From: Solirubrobacterales bacterium
GTDB taxonomy: Bacteria > Actinomycetota > Thermoleophilia > Solirubrobacterales > Solirubrobacteraceae
Assembly: GCA_003132505.1 (NCBI GenBank)
Contig: PKXY01000028.1
Location: 76,291 to 140,290 of the forward strand
Reading direction: 5' to 3'
Length of the DNA stretch: 64,000 nt
Part shown: piece after piece, positions 18,789 to 28,125 of the stretch
How positions within the stretch are numbered: position 1 is the first letter of the stretch
How the letters are laid out: each line of letters starts with the position of its first letter
Made by a program: the position numbers and the translations under genes
Notes under the pieces: model-generated
Told to the model about the DNA's origin: nothing
The model's input: the letters and a program-made list of their open reading frames with translations, nothing else
The model's database searches: none

Positions 18789-19861
18789 CCAGCGTCCGCG
18801 TCGAACGGCTCCGCGAGCTGCTGATCGAGCGCGACCTCGACGCGCTGATCGTGAACGGCGCAGCGAACCTCCGCTACCTCAGTGGCTTCACCGGCTCGAG
18901 CGGCATCGCACTGGTGGCGCTCGACGGACAGCCGCGCTTTTTCACCGACTTCCGCTACAAGGAGCAATCGGCAGTGGAGCTGGACGGCGCGTTCACGTGC
19001 GAGATCCTCGACGGCGAGCTGCTCAACGGGCTTGCCGCTGCGTTAGCGCCGGAACGCATCGGCTTCGACGATGCGACGACGAGCGTCGCGGGGCGCGCGC
19101 GCCTCGAGGAGCACGCACCGCCGCGCACCGAGCTCGTCGCGGCAGGCGGGTTGATCGAGCAGCTGCGCGCCGTCAAGGACGCCGAGGAGATCGAGCGGAT
19201 TGCGGCGGCGGCGGCGCTGGTGGACGGTATCTACGAGTGGTTGGTGCAGCGGGGATTCGCCGGGCGCAGGGAGCGCGAGGTCGCGGTCGAGGTCGAACAC
19301 GAGATGCGGATGCGCGGCTCGAGCCGCCCGAGCTTCGATTCGATCGTTGCTGGCGGTCTGCGCGGGGCCCTGCCGCACGCGCAGGTGACCGATTCACCGA
19401 TCGTGATGGGCACGCTCGTGACCGTGGACATCGGCGCCGTCCTCGACGGCTACTGCTCGGACTGCACGAGAACGTTCGCCGTCGGTGAGCCGACCGCGCA
19501 GGCGCGCGAGATCTACGAGCTGGTGCTGGCCGCGCAGATCGCCGGGCTGGAGGCGCTCGCGCCGGGAGTCAGCGGTGTCGCCGTGGATGCGAAGGCCCGC
19601 GCTGTGATCGAGGACGCCGGCTACGGCGAGTGTTTCGGCCATGGGCTGGGCCACGGCGTAGGCCTCGAGATCCACGAGCCGCCGCGCTTGTCGCGCCACG
19701 CGAGTGACGAGCCGCTGCGAGCGGGCAACGTCGTCACGGTGGAGCCGGGGATCTACCTGCCGGGGACGCTCGGCGTGCGGATCGAGGATCTCGTGGTGCT
19801 CACCGAAGACGGTGCCACGCGACTCAGCCACTTCACCAAAGAGCTGCTAGTCGTCGACTGA
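18785..19861 (+). CDS. pepP: Xaa-Pro aminopeptidase (M24)
   Basis: [68 protein letters not shown] overlap with aroQ. Confidence 0.93.
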   Translation: MTSVRVERLRELLIERDLDALIVNGAANLRYLSGFTGSSGIALVALDGQPRFFTDFRYKEQSAVELDGAFTCEILDGELLNGLAAALAPERIGFDDATTSVAGRARLEEHAPPRTELVAAGGLIEQLRAVKDAEEIERIAAAAALVDGIYEWLVQRGFAGRREREVAVEVEHEMRMRGSSRPSFDSIVAGGLRGALPHAQVTDSPIVMGTLVTVDIGAVLDGYCSDCTRTFAVGEPTAQAREIYELVLAAQIAGLEALAPGVSGVAVDAKARAVIEDAGYGECFGHGLGHGVGLEIHEPPRLSRHASDEPLRAGNVVTVEPGIYLPGTLGVRIEDLVVLTEDGATRLSHFTKELLVVD

Positions 19862-21078
19862 GCCACCGGGTCGAGCGAAAGCTCAGCTGGCGGCCTGCGG
19901 TAGACGACGAAGGCGATCGCAGCGAGCGCGCAGACCGAGGGGATGAGGAACGACAGCGCAATCTGGTCGGCGCTCAGATGCAGTGGCCCGTACTCGAAGA
20001 TCGCCCACGTCGCGGCGCTCACCGCGGCGGCGCCGATCGGCGCGCGCCCGCGCACCAGTGTCTCCCAGCTCAGAAGCGCGATGGCGAAGGGCAGCGGGTA
20101 GTACACGAGATCCCAGGGGTCGAGCATGCACCGCAGCAGTAACAGCAGAGCGAGCAGCGCGAGCGCGTTCTCACGCGGTATCCGCCTGCGCGCGGCGAGC
20201 CAGGTCAGCGGCAGTCCGATCCAGACGATCAGCAGGTGGGCACGCCCCTGGAGCCAGCTCGGGGGCATCCGGAAGCCGTAGAGGATCTGGTTGCGCATCG
20301 CCGGAACCCAACGCCCCGGCGTGCCGAGGAACCACCAGATCTGTTGCGGGTAGAAGATCGTTCCGCCGTCGTTCACGGTGACCCGTGCGCTCGCAACCTT
20401 GGCACTGGTCGACGCAAGCGCAATCGGAGCCAGGAGCAGCCCGGCTACCCCGCCGGCGATCAACAGCGCGTGGATGCGCTTTGCGGGAAGCGCGAGCAGC
20501 ACCGGTCCGATCGCGACGAGAGCCCATTCTTTGTTGGCGATCGCCAATCCGAGCAGGATCCCGGCCCAGTTGACGTGGCCGCGGAGCGCGGCGAGGACGG
20601 CGACGACGCAGAGGACGGCGCCGAGAACCTCCTCCGGGTGGCCGATCTTCATCGCGTAATAGGTCATGGGATTCACGCAGCAGACGGCCAGGGTGAGCGC
20701 GGCGGTCAGCCGGCTGCGGCCCGCCGCACGCAGGCGCGTGGCGATCCAGGCGCCCAGCGCGGCGAGCGCGAGCAGGCAGGGGAGCGCCGAGAAGCGATAG
20801 ATGAGCAGCCTGCTGCCGTTGGCAAGTGAGGCGATCAGAGCGAAGGGAGCTCTCAGCTCGAGCGACGGCCCGTACGACGGCGCGGTCCTCAGGAACTCCC
20901 CGACGTGGCCGTGGAGCAGTGCGGCGAGCGGGACTGCAGCCTCGGTCGAGTAGTCGTTGAGGTTGACCTGCCAGGGCTGCCACCAGGCCATCGCAATCGC
21001 GGCCGCGATCGCGATCAGCGTGATCGCAAAGCGTTCCCAGGGCGGCTGACGCAGGCTGTCGGCGGCGGCGCTAATCAC
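19753..21078 (-). CDS. GT87/DUF2029-like polytopic membrane protein, copy A
   Basis: Multi-TM; SYGPSLELRAPFALIASL, NPMTYYAMKIGHPEEVLGAVLCVVAVLAALRG, GGTIFYPQQIWWFLGTPG. Confidence 0.75.
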   Translation of the reverse strand: MISAAADSLRQPPWERFAITLIAIAAAIAMAWWQPWQVNLNDYSTEAAVPLAALLHGHVGEFLRTAPSYGPSLELRAPFALIASLANGSRLLIYRFSALPCLLALAALGAWIATRLRAAGRSRLTAALTLAVCCVNPMTYYAMKIGHPEEVLGAVLCVVAVLAALRGHVNWAGILLGLAIANKEWALVAIGPVLLALPAKRIHALLIAGGVAGLLLAPIALASTSAKVASARVTVNDGGTIFYPQQIWWFLGTPGRWVPAMRNQILYGFRMPPSWLQGRAHLLIVWIGLPLTWLAARRRIPRENALALLALLLLLRCMLDPWDLVYYPLPFAIALLSWETLVRGRAPIGAAAVSAATWAIFEYGPLHLSADQIALSFLIPSVCALAAIAFVVYRRPPAELSLDPVAQSTTSSSLVKWLSRVAPSSVSTTRSSIRTPSVPGR

Positions 21079-22318
21079 TGGGCTGGAGCGTTATCGAAGG
21101 CGCAAGTCGGCGCTGCAGCATGGCTCCGCGCGGGGCGGTGCCCACGCTGGGACGGTAGATCGCGCGCAGCAGCAGCGCGATCGCGGGCAGGCAGATCAGG
21201 TCGAATACCGCCGAGCCGAGGTCGGCGCTGATGTGGGAGGGAAGCTCCTGGAATATTGCCCACGCGGCGACTGTGGCGAGGAGACCGTAGAGCGGCGGCC
21301 GCCGCATTCGCAGTGACTCCCAGGCGATCAGCGCGACGATCAACGGCAACGGGTAGTAGCCGTTGTCCCACGGATCGAGCGCACAGCGCAACAGGAGCAG
21401 CGCGACGAGCACCAGCAGCGCATCGGCACCGCCGCGGCCCCGTCCCCGTCGTGCTGCGAGCAGTGTCAGTGGTAGCGAGATCGCGATGATCAGCGGATGC
21501 GCGATGTCCGATATCCAGCCGGGCGGGACGCGGTAGCCGACCAGGACCACGCCATTCGAGTTGCGCACGACGTGTCCCGCGGCGCCGAGGAACCACCAGA
21601 GCTGCTGCGGCTGAAAGATCGTGCCGGTCGCGGCGCCAACCGTGGCTGCTGCGCTCGATGCGTGGCTCGGGAGCTGCGCGGCGATGAGCGGCGCGTAAAA
21701 CACCGCCGCCACCGTGCCGGCGATCGCGAGCGCCTGCCGACGATTGGCCGGCAGGGCGAGCAGCACTGGACCGACGGCGAGCAGCGCCCATTCCTTGTCG
21801 ACGATCGCGAGGCCGAGCAGCAGGCCGGCCCAGACTGCACGGCCGCGCTCGGCCGCCAGCACGGCTACGACGCACAGCACGCCGCCGAGCAGCTCTTCAG
21901 CGTGGCCTATCTGGCAGGCGTAGACAGTGATCGGGTTTGCCGCGCAGAGCCCGAGAGTTGTCCAGCGCGCGAGTCGGCTCGCCCCCGCATCGCGCATGCG
22001 CGAGAACAGCCAGAGCGCCAGCAGTGCGGCTGCGATCAGGCAGGGCAGCGACACGGTCTCGAACCGCGCCTGCTCGCCGCCACCCCATAGCGCCGGCAGC
22101 ATGGCGAACGGGGCACGCAGCTCGAGTGACCCGCCATAGACCGGCGCGAGCTGGAAGAAGCGCCACAGATGTCCGCCGGCGAGCGCGTCGTATGCCGGTG
22201 TTACCTCGAAGTCGTAATCGGTCCAGGCGAAGCCGTAGAGGCCGAGGTAGACCATGGTCCAGACGCCGACTCCGGCGAAGACGCACGCTAGCCACTGCTT
22301 GCGGATGAAGCCGATCAT
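21071..22318 (-). CDS. GT87/DUF2029-like polytopic membrane protein, copy B
   Basis: VYGGSLELRAPFAMLPAL, NPITVYACQIGHAEELLGGVLCVVAVLAAERG, TGTIFQPQQLWWFLGAAG; tandem paralog of copy A. Confidence 0.75.
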   Translation of the reverse strand: MIGFIRKQWLACVFAGVGVWTMVYLGLYGFAWTDYDFEVTPAYDALAGGHLWRFFQLAPVYGGSLELRAPFAMLPALWGGGEQARFETVSLPCLIAAALLALWLFSRMRDAGASRLARWTTLGLCAANPITVYACQIGHAEELLGGVLCVVAVLAAERGRAVWAGLLLGLAIVDKEWALLAVGPVLLALPANRRQALAIAGTVAAVFYAPLIAAQLPSHASSAAATVGAATGTIFQPQQLWWFLGAAGHVVRNSNGVVLVGYRVPPGWISDIAHPLIIAISLPLTLLAARRGRGRGGADALLVLVALLLLRCALDPWDNGYYPLPLIVALIAWESLRMRRPPLYGLLATVAAWAIFQELPSHISADLGSAVFDLICLPAIALLLRAIYRPSVGTAPRGAMLQRRLAPSITLQPSD

Positions 22319-22439
22319 GCTGCACCCCTAATATCGGCCGCGCGGGCCGCCACCAACACCCCGAATCTGAAGTTGCGGCGTCAGCTTCTGCCCGCCGGAC
22401 CTCGCCCAAGTTCGCCCCGCAGACCGCTCACCGCGCACC

Positions 22440-23279
22440 ATGCCCTCCTTTCCGGTCTCGATCTGCATCCTCTCGCTCGTCCAGGCATCGGTCGTGGCGC
22501 TGCCGGCGGCGCACACGCTGGCGCCGCTGCGCCGCCTGCGCTCAGGCTGGTGGGCGCTGGTCCCGGTCGGCTCGGTCGTCGCGTTCGTCTTCGGCGTGCG
22601 AGCGCTTGGCGGCGTCGCCGACGGACTGACCTATCTCGCACTGATCGGCGTGCCGCCGTTGGCTGCACTTGCCCTCGGGTGCTTCGTGCGTGGTGCACGC
22701 CCGCTGCTCGCCGCCGGCGCCGTCCCGCTGTTCGCGCTCGCCTGGGCCGACCGATCAGGTCTCCCGGGCGAGGCCGCCGGCCTCGTGCTCGACGCCCTGT
22801 CGTGCGTTTCACTCGGCGTATTGCTGGTCGCCGTGACGCCGCGGCGGCTCGTCAAGCTGGCGATCATCGCGATGTCCGCTGCCGATGCCTGGCTCGTGAT
22901 CAGCAACCTGCTCGCCGCACCCAACAACTCGCTCAACGCAGCGGCACCTGTGGCCAACCTGCCGCAACTACAGCGCGTTCTCTTCGGCTCGGCAGTGATG
23001 GGCTACGGCGACCTCTTCATCGCCGGCCTGCTCGGTGCACTGCTCGCGTTTGAGCCGCGGACGCAGTGGCGGGCGACGCTGGTGGCGGGCACGCTCGCGC
23101 TGCTCTCCGACCTACTGTTCTTCGCCGTGCACGAGTTGCCGGCAACGGTGCCGATCGCGCTGACGTTGATCGCGATCGAGGGCGCCGGACTCCGCTCATG
23201 CCGTCGCGCGAACGGACGGGAGAGCGGCGCCCGGCACTCGAGCGAGCCGGCAGAGGCGGTTATACGCGACCGCGGGTGA
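22440..23279 (+). CDS. Integral membrane protein of unknown function
   Basis: 279-aa ORF with multiple hydrophobic segments. Confidence 0.65.
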   Translation: MPSFPVSICILSLVQASVVALPAAHTLAPLRRLRSGWWALVPVGSVVAFVFGVRALGGVADGLTYLALIGVPPLAALALGCFVRGARPLLAAGAVPLFALAWADRSGLPGEAAGLVLDALSCVSLGVLLVAVTPRRLVKLAIIAMSAADAWLVISNLLAAPNNSLNAAAPVANLPQLQRVLFGSAVMGYGDLFIAGLLGALLAFEPRTQWRATLVAGTLALLSDLLFFAVHELPATVPIALTLIAIEGAGLRSCRRANGRESGARHSSEPAEAVIRDRG

Positions 23280-23569
23280 CGGTCCCGCGGCCGCGCAACA
23301 CAGCGTCGCAGCGTCATTGTTGGTTTCGGATTTCCGCCCGTTTGCCGTTGGTTAGGCATGTTCCAGCGCGGCTTCGGCAGCGGTTTGCTCCGCCGGCGCC
23401 GGCGTGCGGCAGCTAGCGCGGGAAGTGCTCGTGCACAGCGAACTCCTCCAGCTCGGGCGCACCGCCCTCCGGCATGCCGATGGCGGCCAGCCCCGGTGCT
23501 ATGCGTGCGCCGACTTTAAGCCCGCCTCCGGCGGGGCCGTCAAGGGCCGCCCGCGTACACTGGCGCGAC

Positions 23570-24133
23570 ATGGCCATATCGACAAACCAATTCAAAAACG
23601 GGAACCACATCGAGGTCGAGGGGGTCATCTTCAAGATCCTCGAGTTCCAGCACGTCAAGCCCGGGAAGGGCGGCGCGTTCGTGCGAACAAAGCTGCGGCG
23701 CGTCTCCGACGACGCCGTGATCGACCGCACGTTTCGCGCCGGGGAGCGGTTCCGATCCGTCAGGACGGAGTCGCGGAAGATGCAGTTCCTCTACGCCGAC
23801 GGCGCCGATGCGCACTTCATGGACAGCTCGTCCTACGAGCAGCTGGCGGTCCCCGAGTCAACGGTCGCGCACGCCCTCCGCTTCACGCGGGCTAGCGACG
23901 AGGTCGACCTCCTGTTCATCGACGGCGCGCCCGGTGACATTCAGCTGCCGAGCGCGGTCGACCTCGAAGTATCCGATACCGACCCGGGCCTGCGTGGCGA
24001 CACAGCGTCAGGCGGCGGCACGAAACCGGCGACGCTCGAGACCGGCGCGCAGGTGCACGTGCCGCTGTTCGTCAACATCGGCGACCGCGTCCGCGTCGAC
24101 ACACGCACGGGCGAATACGTCTCGCGCGCCTGA
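23570..24133 (+). CDS. efp: Elongation factor P
   Basis: [61 protein letters not shown]-terminus. Start 23570 within track ORF 23474-24133. Confidence 0.95.
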   Translation: MAISTNQFKNGNHIEVEGVIFKILEFQHVKPGKGGAFVRTKLRRVSDDAVIDRTFRAGERFRSVRTESRKMQFLYADGADAHFMDSSSYEQLAVPESTVAHALRFTRASDEVDLLFIDGAPGDIQLPSAVDLEVSDTDPGLRGDTASGGGTKPATLETGAQVHVPLFVNIGDRVRVDTRTGEYVSRA

Positions 24134-24151
24134 TGGCGGCGTGGCCCACTG

Positions 24152-24559
24152 ATGCGCCGCAGTGAGCAGCGCCGCCAGGCCGTCTTCGCCCTCTACCAGC
24201 ACGATCTGACCGGCCGGCCGCTAATGGAGACGCTCGAAGCCGATGCCAGCCCGTTCACGCGATCGCTCGCGCACGCCGCCGCCGACCTCGCCCCCGGACT
24301 GGACGAGCTGATCGAACGCCACGCCCACGGTTGGAGCGTCACGCGGATCGCGCCGCTCGAGCGAAGCATCCTGCGCATCGCTCTGGTCGAGATGTTGCAT
24401 GGCGACGCCGTCGAGGCGCTGCGACCGATCCCGCCCGAGGGGGCGATCGACGAGGCCGTGCAGAGCGCGAAGGAGTTCTGCGGCGCGCAGGCACCGGGTT
24501 TCGTCAACGGGATCCTCGCTGCCGTGCTCCGCGAGGTGCGGGAGGGCGCCCGCCCGTGA
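24152..24559 (+). CDS. nusB: Transcription antitermination factor NusB
   Basis: RRQAVFALYQHDLTG, IAPLERSILRIALVEML, AIDEAVQSAKEFCGAQAPGFVNGILAAV. Confidence 0.92.
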   Translation: MRRSEQRRQAVFALYQHDLTGRPLMETLEADASPFTRSLAHAAADLAPGLDELIERHAHGWSVTRIAPLERSILRIALVEMLHGDAVEALRPIPPEGAIDEAVQSAKEFCGAQAPGFVNGILAAVLREVREGARP

Positions 24560-24596
24560 CCAGCCCAACGTCGAGCCGGTGCGCGACAATGTTGCA

Positions 24597-24806
24597 ATGA
24601 GCGCCGCGGACGACAACCTCGACCAGCTGATCGACAGGCTGGAGCGCGCTGCCGCGCAGCTGCGCTCCGGGGAGCTCTCACAGGATGCCGCCGCAACGCT
24701 CGTGGAGGACTGCGCGGCGCTGGCCGGTGAGGCGAGCGCCGAGCTCGAGCAGCGCGCCCGCCTGGGCGCTGAAGAGCAGGCGCCGGCACAGGACACGCTG
24801 TTGTAG
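24597..24806 (+). CDS. xseB: Probable exonuclease VII small subunit-like protein
   Basis: DNLDQLIDRLERAAAQLRSGELSQDAAATLVEDCAALAGEASAELEQ resembles XseB; 69 aa; located between nusB and a polyprenyl synthase. Confidence 0.6.
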   Translation: MSAADDNLDQLIDRLERAAAQLRSGELSQDAAATLVEDCAALAGEASAELEQRARLGAEEQAPAQDTLL

Positions 24807-25687
24807 TGGTCCTGGCGACCTATCCCGATCATCTCCGCGCCGCGGTGGACTCCTACCTGACGGAGATCAACTTCAGCGACGACGCCGAGCTCGCCGGCCT
24901 CCAGGAGGCGATGCGCTACTCGCTGCTCGCCCCGGGAAAGCGAATTCGCCCGGTGCTCTGCCTCGCGACGGCTGCCGCACTGGGTCGCGAGCCGGAGAGC
25001 GTGCTGGCGCTGGCAGCAGCGATCGAGCTGATTCACACGTACTCGCTGATCCACGACGACCTGCCGGCGATGGACGACGACGAGCTCCGGCGGGGCCGTC
25101 CGACCTGCCACGTCGCCTACGGCGAGAACGTTGCGATCCTCGCCGGGGACGCGCTCTACGCCGAGGCCTTTCGTCACCTCGTCGAGCAGCAGGAGGGTGA
25201 GCCGATCAACGTGCTGCGCGCCGCCGGGCACCTCGCCGCCGCGACCGGGGTCGACGGGATGGTTGGCGGCCAGTACCTGGACGTCGCCACGAAGGCCCCA
25301 GCCGGAGCCGACGGGCTGCGCCGGCTGCACGAGCTGAAGACCGGACGGCTGATCGGCGCCGCGATCGAATGTCCCCTGCTGCTGAGCGGAGCGAGCGAAG
25401 ATGAGACAATGCTCTACGGTCGCTTCGCAGTGGAGCTCGGCGTGCTCTTTCAGATCGTGGACGACATACTCGACGTGACTGGCACAGACGCCGCGCTCGG
25501 AAAGCCGAGCGGAAGCGACGAGCGGCACGGCAAGCGCACCTACGTGTCCGAGCACGGCCTCGAGCAGGCGCGCGAGCTTGCGCGTCGCTCACACGGCTCG
25601 GCGCGAGCGGCATTGGCCGAGGCGGCCCCGGTCGGGGCGCCCGAGCTGGAGCAGATCACCGACTTCATCTACACGCGAACCTCGTGA
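24806..25687 (+). CDS. ispA: Polyprenyl synthetase (FPP/GGPP synthase)
   Basis: LLAPGKRIRPVLCLATA, HDDLPAMDDDELRRGRPTCH (FARM), FQIVDDILDVTG (SARM). Confidence 0.92.
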   Translation: MVLATYPDHLRAAVDSYLTEINFSDDAELAGLQEAMRYSLLAPGKRIRPVLCLATAAALGREPESVLALAAAIELIHTYSLIHDDLPAMDDDELRRGRPTCHVAYGENVAILAGDALYAEAFRHLVEQQEGEPINVLRAAGHLAAATGVDGMVGGQYLDVATKAPAGADGLRRLHELKTGRLIGAAIECPLLLSGASEDETMLYGRFAVELGVLFQIVDDILDVTGTDAALGKPSGSDERHGKRTYVSEHGLEQARELARRSHGSARAALAEAAPVGAPELEQITDFIYTRTS

Positions 25688-27651
25688 GCTCAAAACCCAC
25701 AAAGCGCCTGCTCGACGGAGTCGACGGCCCCGCCGACCTGCACCCGCTGAACGACGCTCAGCTCGCCCAACTCGCCCAGGAGGTCCGCGAGCACATCATC
25801 GATACGGTCGGCGAGATCGGCGGTCATTTCGGTGCCAACCTCGGGACCTGTGAGCTCGCCGTCGCGCTGCACTCGCTGCTCGACTCGCCGCGCGACAAGA
25901 TCATCTGGGACGTCGGCCACCAAGCCTACCCGCACAAGGTGTTGACCGGCCGCCGCGACCGGCTCGAGACGATCCGCAAGTACGGCGGGCTCGCGCCGTT
26001 CTGCTCGATCGCCGAGTCAGAGCACGACATCATCGGCGCCGGGCACGCGTCGACGTCGATCGGCTACGCCGTTGGCATGAAGGAGGCGATGCGGCACGGG
26101 CTCGGCGACGACGCGCGGGTCGTGGCCGTGATCGGCGACGGCGCGATGACCGGCGGTGTCGCGTTCGAGGCGATCTCGCAAGCCGGCGGTCTGGGTACGC
26201 CGATCGTTGTCGTGCTGAACGACAACGGGATGTCGATCGCGCCGAACGTCGGCGCGCTGTCGCGTTACTTCAACCGCGTGCGACTCAACCCGAGGCTCTG
26301 GCACGCCCGCGAGGGAGTCGAGGGCGGGCTGACGAAGCTGCCCGTGGGCATCGGATCGAAGTTCGAGCGGCTCGGGCCTCAGCTCAAGGAGTCGATCAAG
26401 GCCTTCTGGGCGCCCGGGCTCTGGTGGGAGGAGCTCGACTGGGCCTACACCGGCGTCATCGACGGTCATGACGTGCGCGCCCTGCGAGTGGCGCTGCGCG
26501 AAGCGCTCGCAGCCCAGCGCCCGGTCGTCGTCCACATCGCGACGGTCAAGGGCAAGGGTTTTGCGCCGGCGGAGGACGGTGGCCTCGAGGGGATGGAGCG
26601 CTGGCACGCCGCCAAGCCGCAGTCGATCCTCGACGGCGAGCCAACCCCCGCGGTGAAGCGCAGCGGCGCCCCGCGGCCGCCGCAGTACACGACGGTCTTC
26701 GGCGAGGCACTCGTCGCCGAATGCCGTCGCGACAAGCGCGTGATCGGAATCACCGCCGCGATGAACTCCGGCACCGGCCTCAACATCCTTCAGGAGGCGA
26801 TGCCCGATCGCTATTTCGACGTGGGGATCGCCGAGCAGCAGGCGATCCTCTTTGCCTGCGGGCTCGCACTCGAGGGTGCTAGGCCCGTCGCCGCGATCTA
26901 CTCGACCTTCCTCCAGCGCGCCTACGATCAGATCGTCCACGACGTCTGCCTGCAGCGGCTGCCGATCGTCTTCGCCATGGATCGCGCCGGCCTGGTCGGC
27001 GACGACGGACCGACGCACCACGGCGCCTTCGACATCGCCTACCTGCGCTGCCTGCCGAACATCGTGCTGATGGCGCCGCGCGACGAGGCGATGCTCGTTC
27101 ACATGCTGCACACGGCGATCGCCTACGAAGACGGGCCGATCGCGCTGCGCTACCCCCGCGGTGAGGCAGAGGGCGTGCCGCTGCCCGCGCGGGCGCAGGT
27201 CATCCCGATCGGGACCGGCGAGATCTTGCGCTCCGCCGCCGGTGATGACCCCGCCGGCCGGGTTGCGCTACTCGGCTACGGCAGCGGTGTCGGCAAGGCG
27301 CTCGACGCCGCGGAGCTGCTCGCCGTCGAGGGCATCGAGGCGACCGTGGTCGACGCGCGCTTCGCCAAGCCGATCGACAGGGCCCTCGTCCTCCAGCTCG
27401 CGGCCGAGCACGAGCTGCTCGTGACGGTCGAGGAGGGCGTGCTCGCCGGCGGCTTCGGCAGCGCCGTCTGGGAGACGCTGAACGAGGCCGGGGCACCGGC
27501 GACGCGGATCATCCGCATCGGCCTGCCGGACCGCTACGTCACGCACGGTGCGCCCGCCCTGCTGCACGAGGAGGTCGGCTTCACGGCTGAGCGGATCGCC
27601 GAGCGCGTCGCGAGCGCGTCGCGCCAGAGCGCCGAGGACGTCGCGCTCTAA
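25684..27651 (+). CDS. dxs: 1-deoxy-D-xylulose-5-phosphate synthase
   Basis: GHFGANLGTCELAVALH, DVGHQAYPHKVLTGRRD, GDGAMTGGVAFEAI, AMDRAGLVGDDGPTHHGAFDIAYLRCLPN. Confidence 0.97.
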   Translation: MSSKPTKRLLDGVDGPADLHPLNDAQLAQLAQEVREHIIDTVGEIGGHFGANLGTCELAVALHSLLDSPRDKIIWDVGHQAYPHKVLTGRRDRLETIRKYGGLAPFCSIAESEHDIIGAGHASTSIGYAVGMKEAMRHGLGDDARVVAVIGDGAMTGGVAFEAISQAGGLGTPIVVVLNDNGMSIAPNVGALSRYFNRVRLNPRLWHAREGVEGGLTKLPVGIGSKFERLGPQLKESIKAFWAPGLWWEELDWAYTGVIDGHDVRALRVALREALAAQRPVVVHIATVKGKGFAPAEDGGLEGMERWHAAKPQSILDGEPTPAVKRSGAPRPPQYTTVFGEALVAECRRDKRVIGITAAMNSGTGLNILQEAMPDRYFDVGIAEQQAILFACGLALEGARPVAAIYSTFLQRAYDQIVHDVCLQRLPIVFAMDRAGLVGDDGPTHHGAFDIAYLRCLPNIVLMAPRDEAMLVHMLHTAIAYEDGPIALRYPRGEAEGVPLPARAQVIPIGTGEILRSAAGDDPAGRVALLGYGSGVGKALDAAELLAVEGIEATVVDARFAKPIDRALVLQLAAEHELLVTVEEGVLAGGFGSAVWETLNEAGAPATRIIRIGLPDRYVTHGAPALLHEEVGFTAERIAERVASASRQSAEDVAL

Positions 27652-27686
27652 GCGACCAATCGTCTCGGAGCTATAGTCGCTCGGCC

Positions 27687-28121
27687 ATGGGTGTCATGCA
27701 GTCGCTGGGGAGAGGCGTCTTGAAGCTTCACCAGGCTGCCTACGAGCGGACCAACGGTCGCCTCGGCCACCGGTTTTTGGGAATGTCGACGTTGTTGTTG
27801 CGCACGACCGGTCGGCGCAGCGGCAAGGTCAGAAGCAACGCGCTGTTCTACGCGAAGGACGGCGCGGACTACGTGCTCGTGGCGTCGAACGGCGGCGCCG
27901 ACCGCCCGCCTGGGTGGCTTTTCAACGTGCGCACGCAGGCTGACGTCGACCTTCAGGTCGCGGAAAAGCACTTCGCCGGCCGGGGGCGCGTGCTCGAGCG
28001 CGGCGAGGAGGGTTATGAGCGGCTCTGGCGGCTCGTGAACGATGAAAACAGTCGCCGCTACGACGGCTATCAGGCGAAGACGGAGCGCCCGATCCCGCTG
28101 GTGATCGTCACGCCGCGCTGA
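27687..28121 (+). CDS. Nitroreductase/deazaflavin-dependent oxidoreductase family (DUF385-like)
   Basis: LLLRTTGRRSGKVRSNALFYAKDGADYVLVASNGGADRPPGWLFNVRTQADVDLQV. Confidence 0.85.
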   Translation: MGVMQSLGRGVLKLHQAAYERTNGRLGHRFLGMSTLLLRTTGRRSGKVRSNALFYAKDGADYVLVASNGGADRPPGWLFNVRTQADVDLQVAEKHFAGRGRVLERGEEGYERLWRLVNDENSRRYDGYQAKTERPIPLVIVTPR

Positions 28122-28125
28122 TCGG

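Noticed and set aside
26017-27111. 364-aa minus-strand ORF
   Set aside because: Antisense to dxs; no recognisable domain; composition typical of high-GC shadow ORFs.
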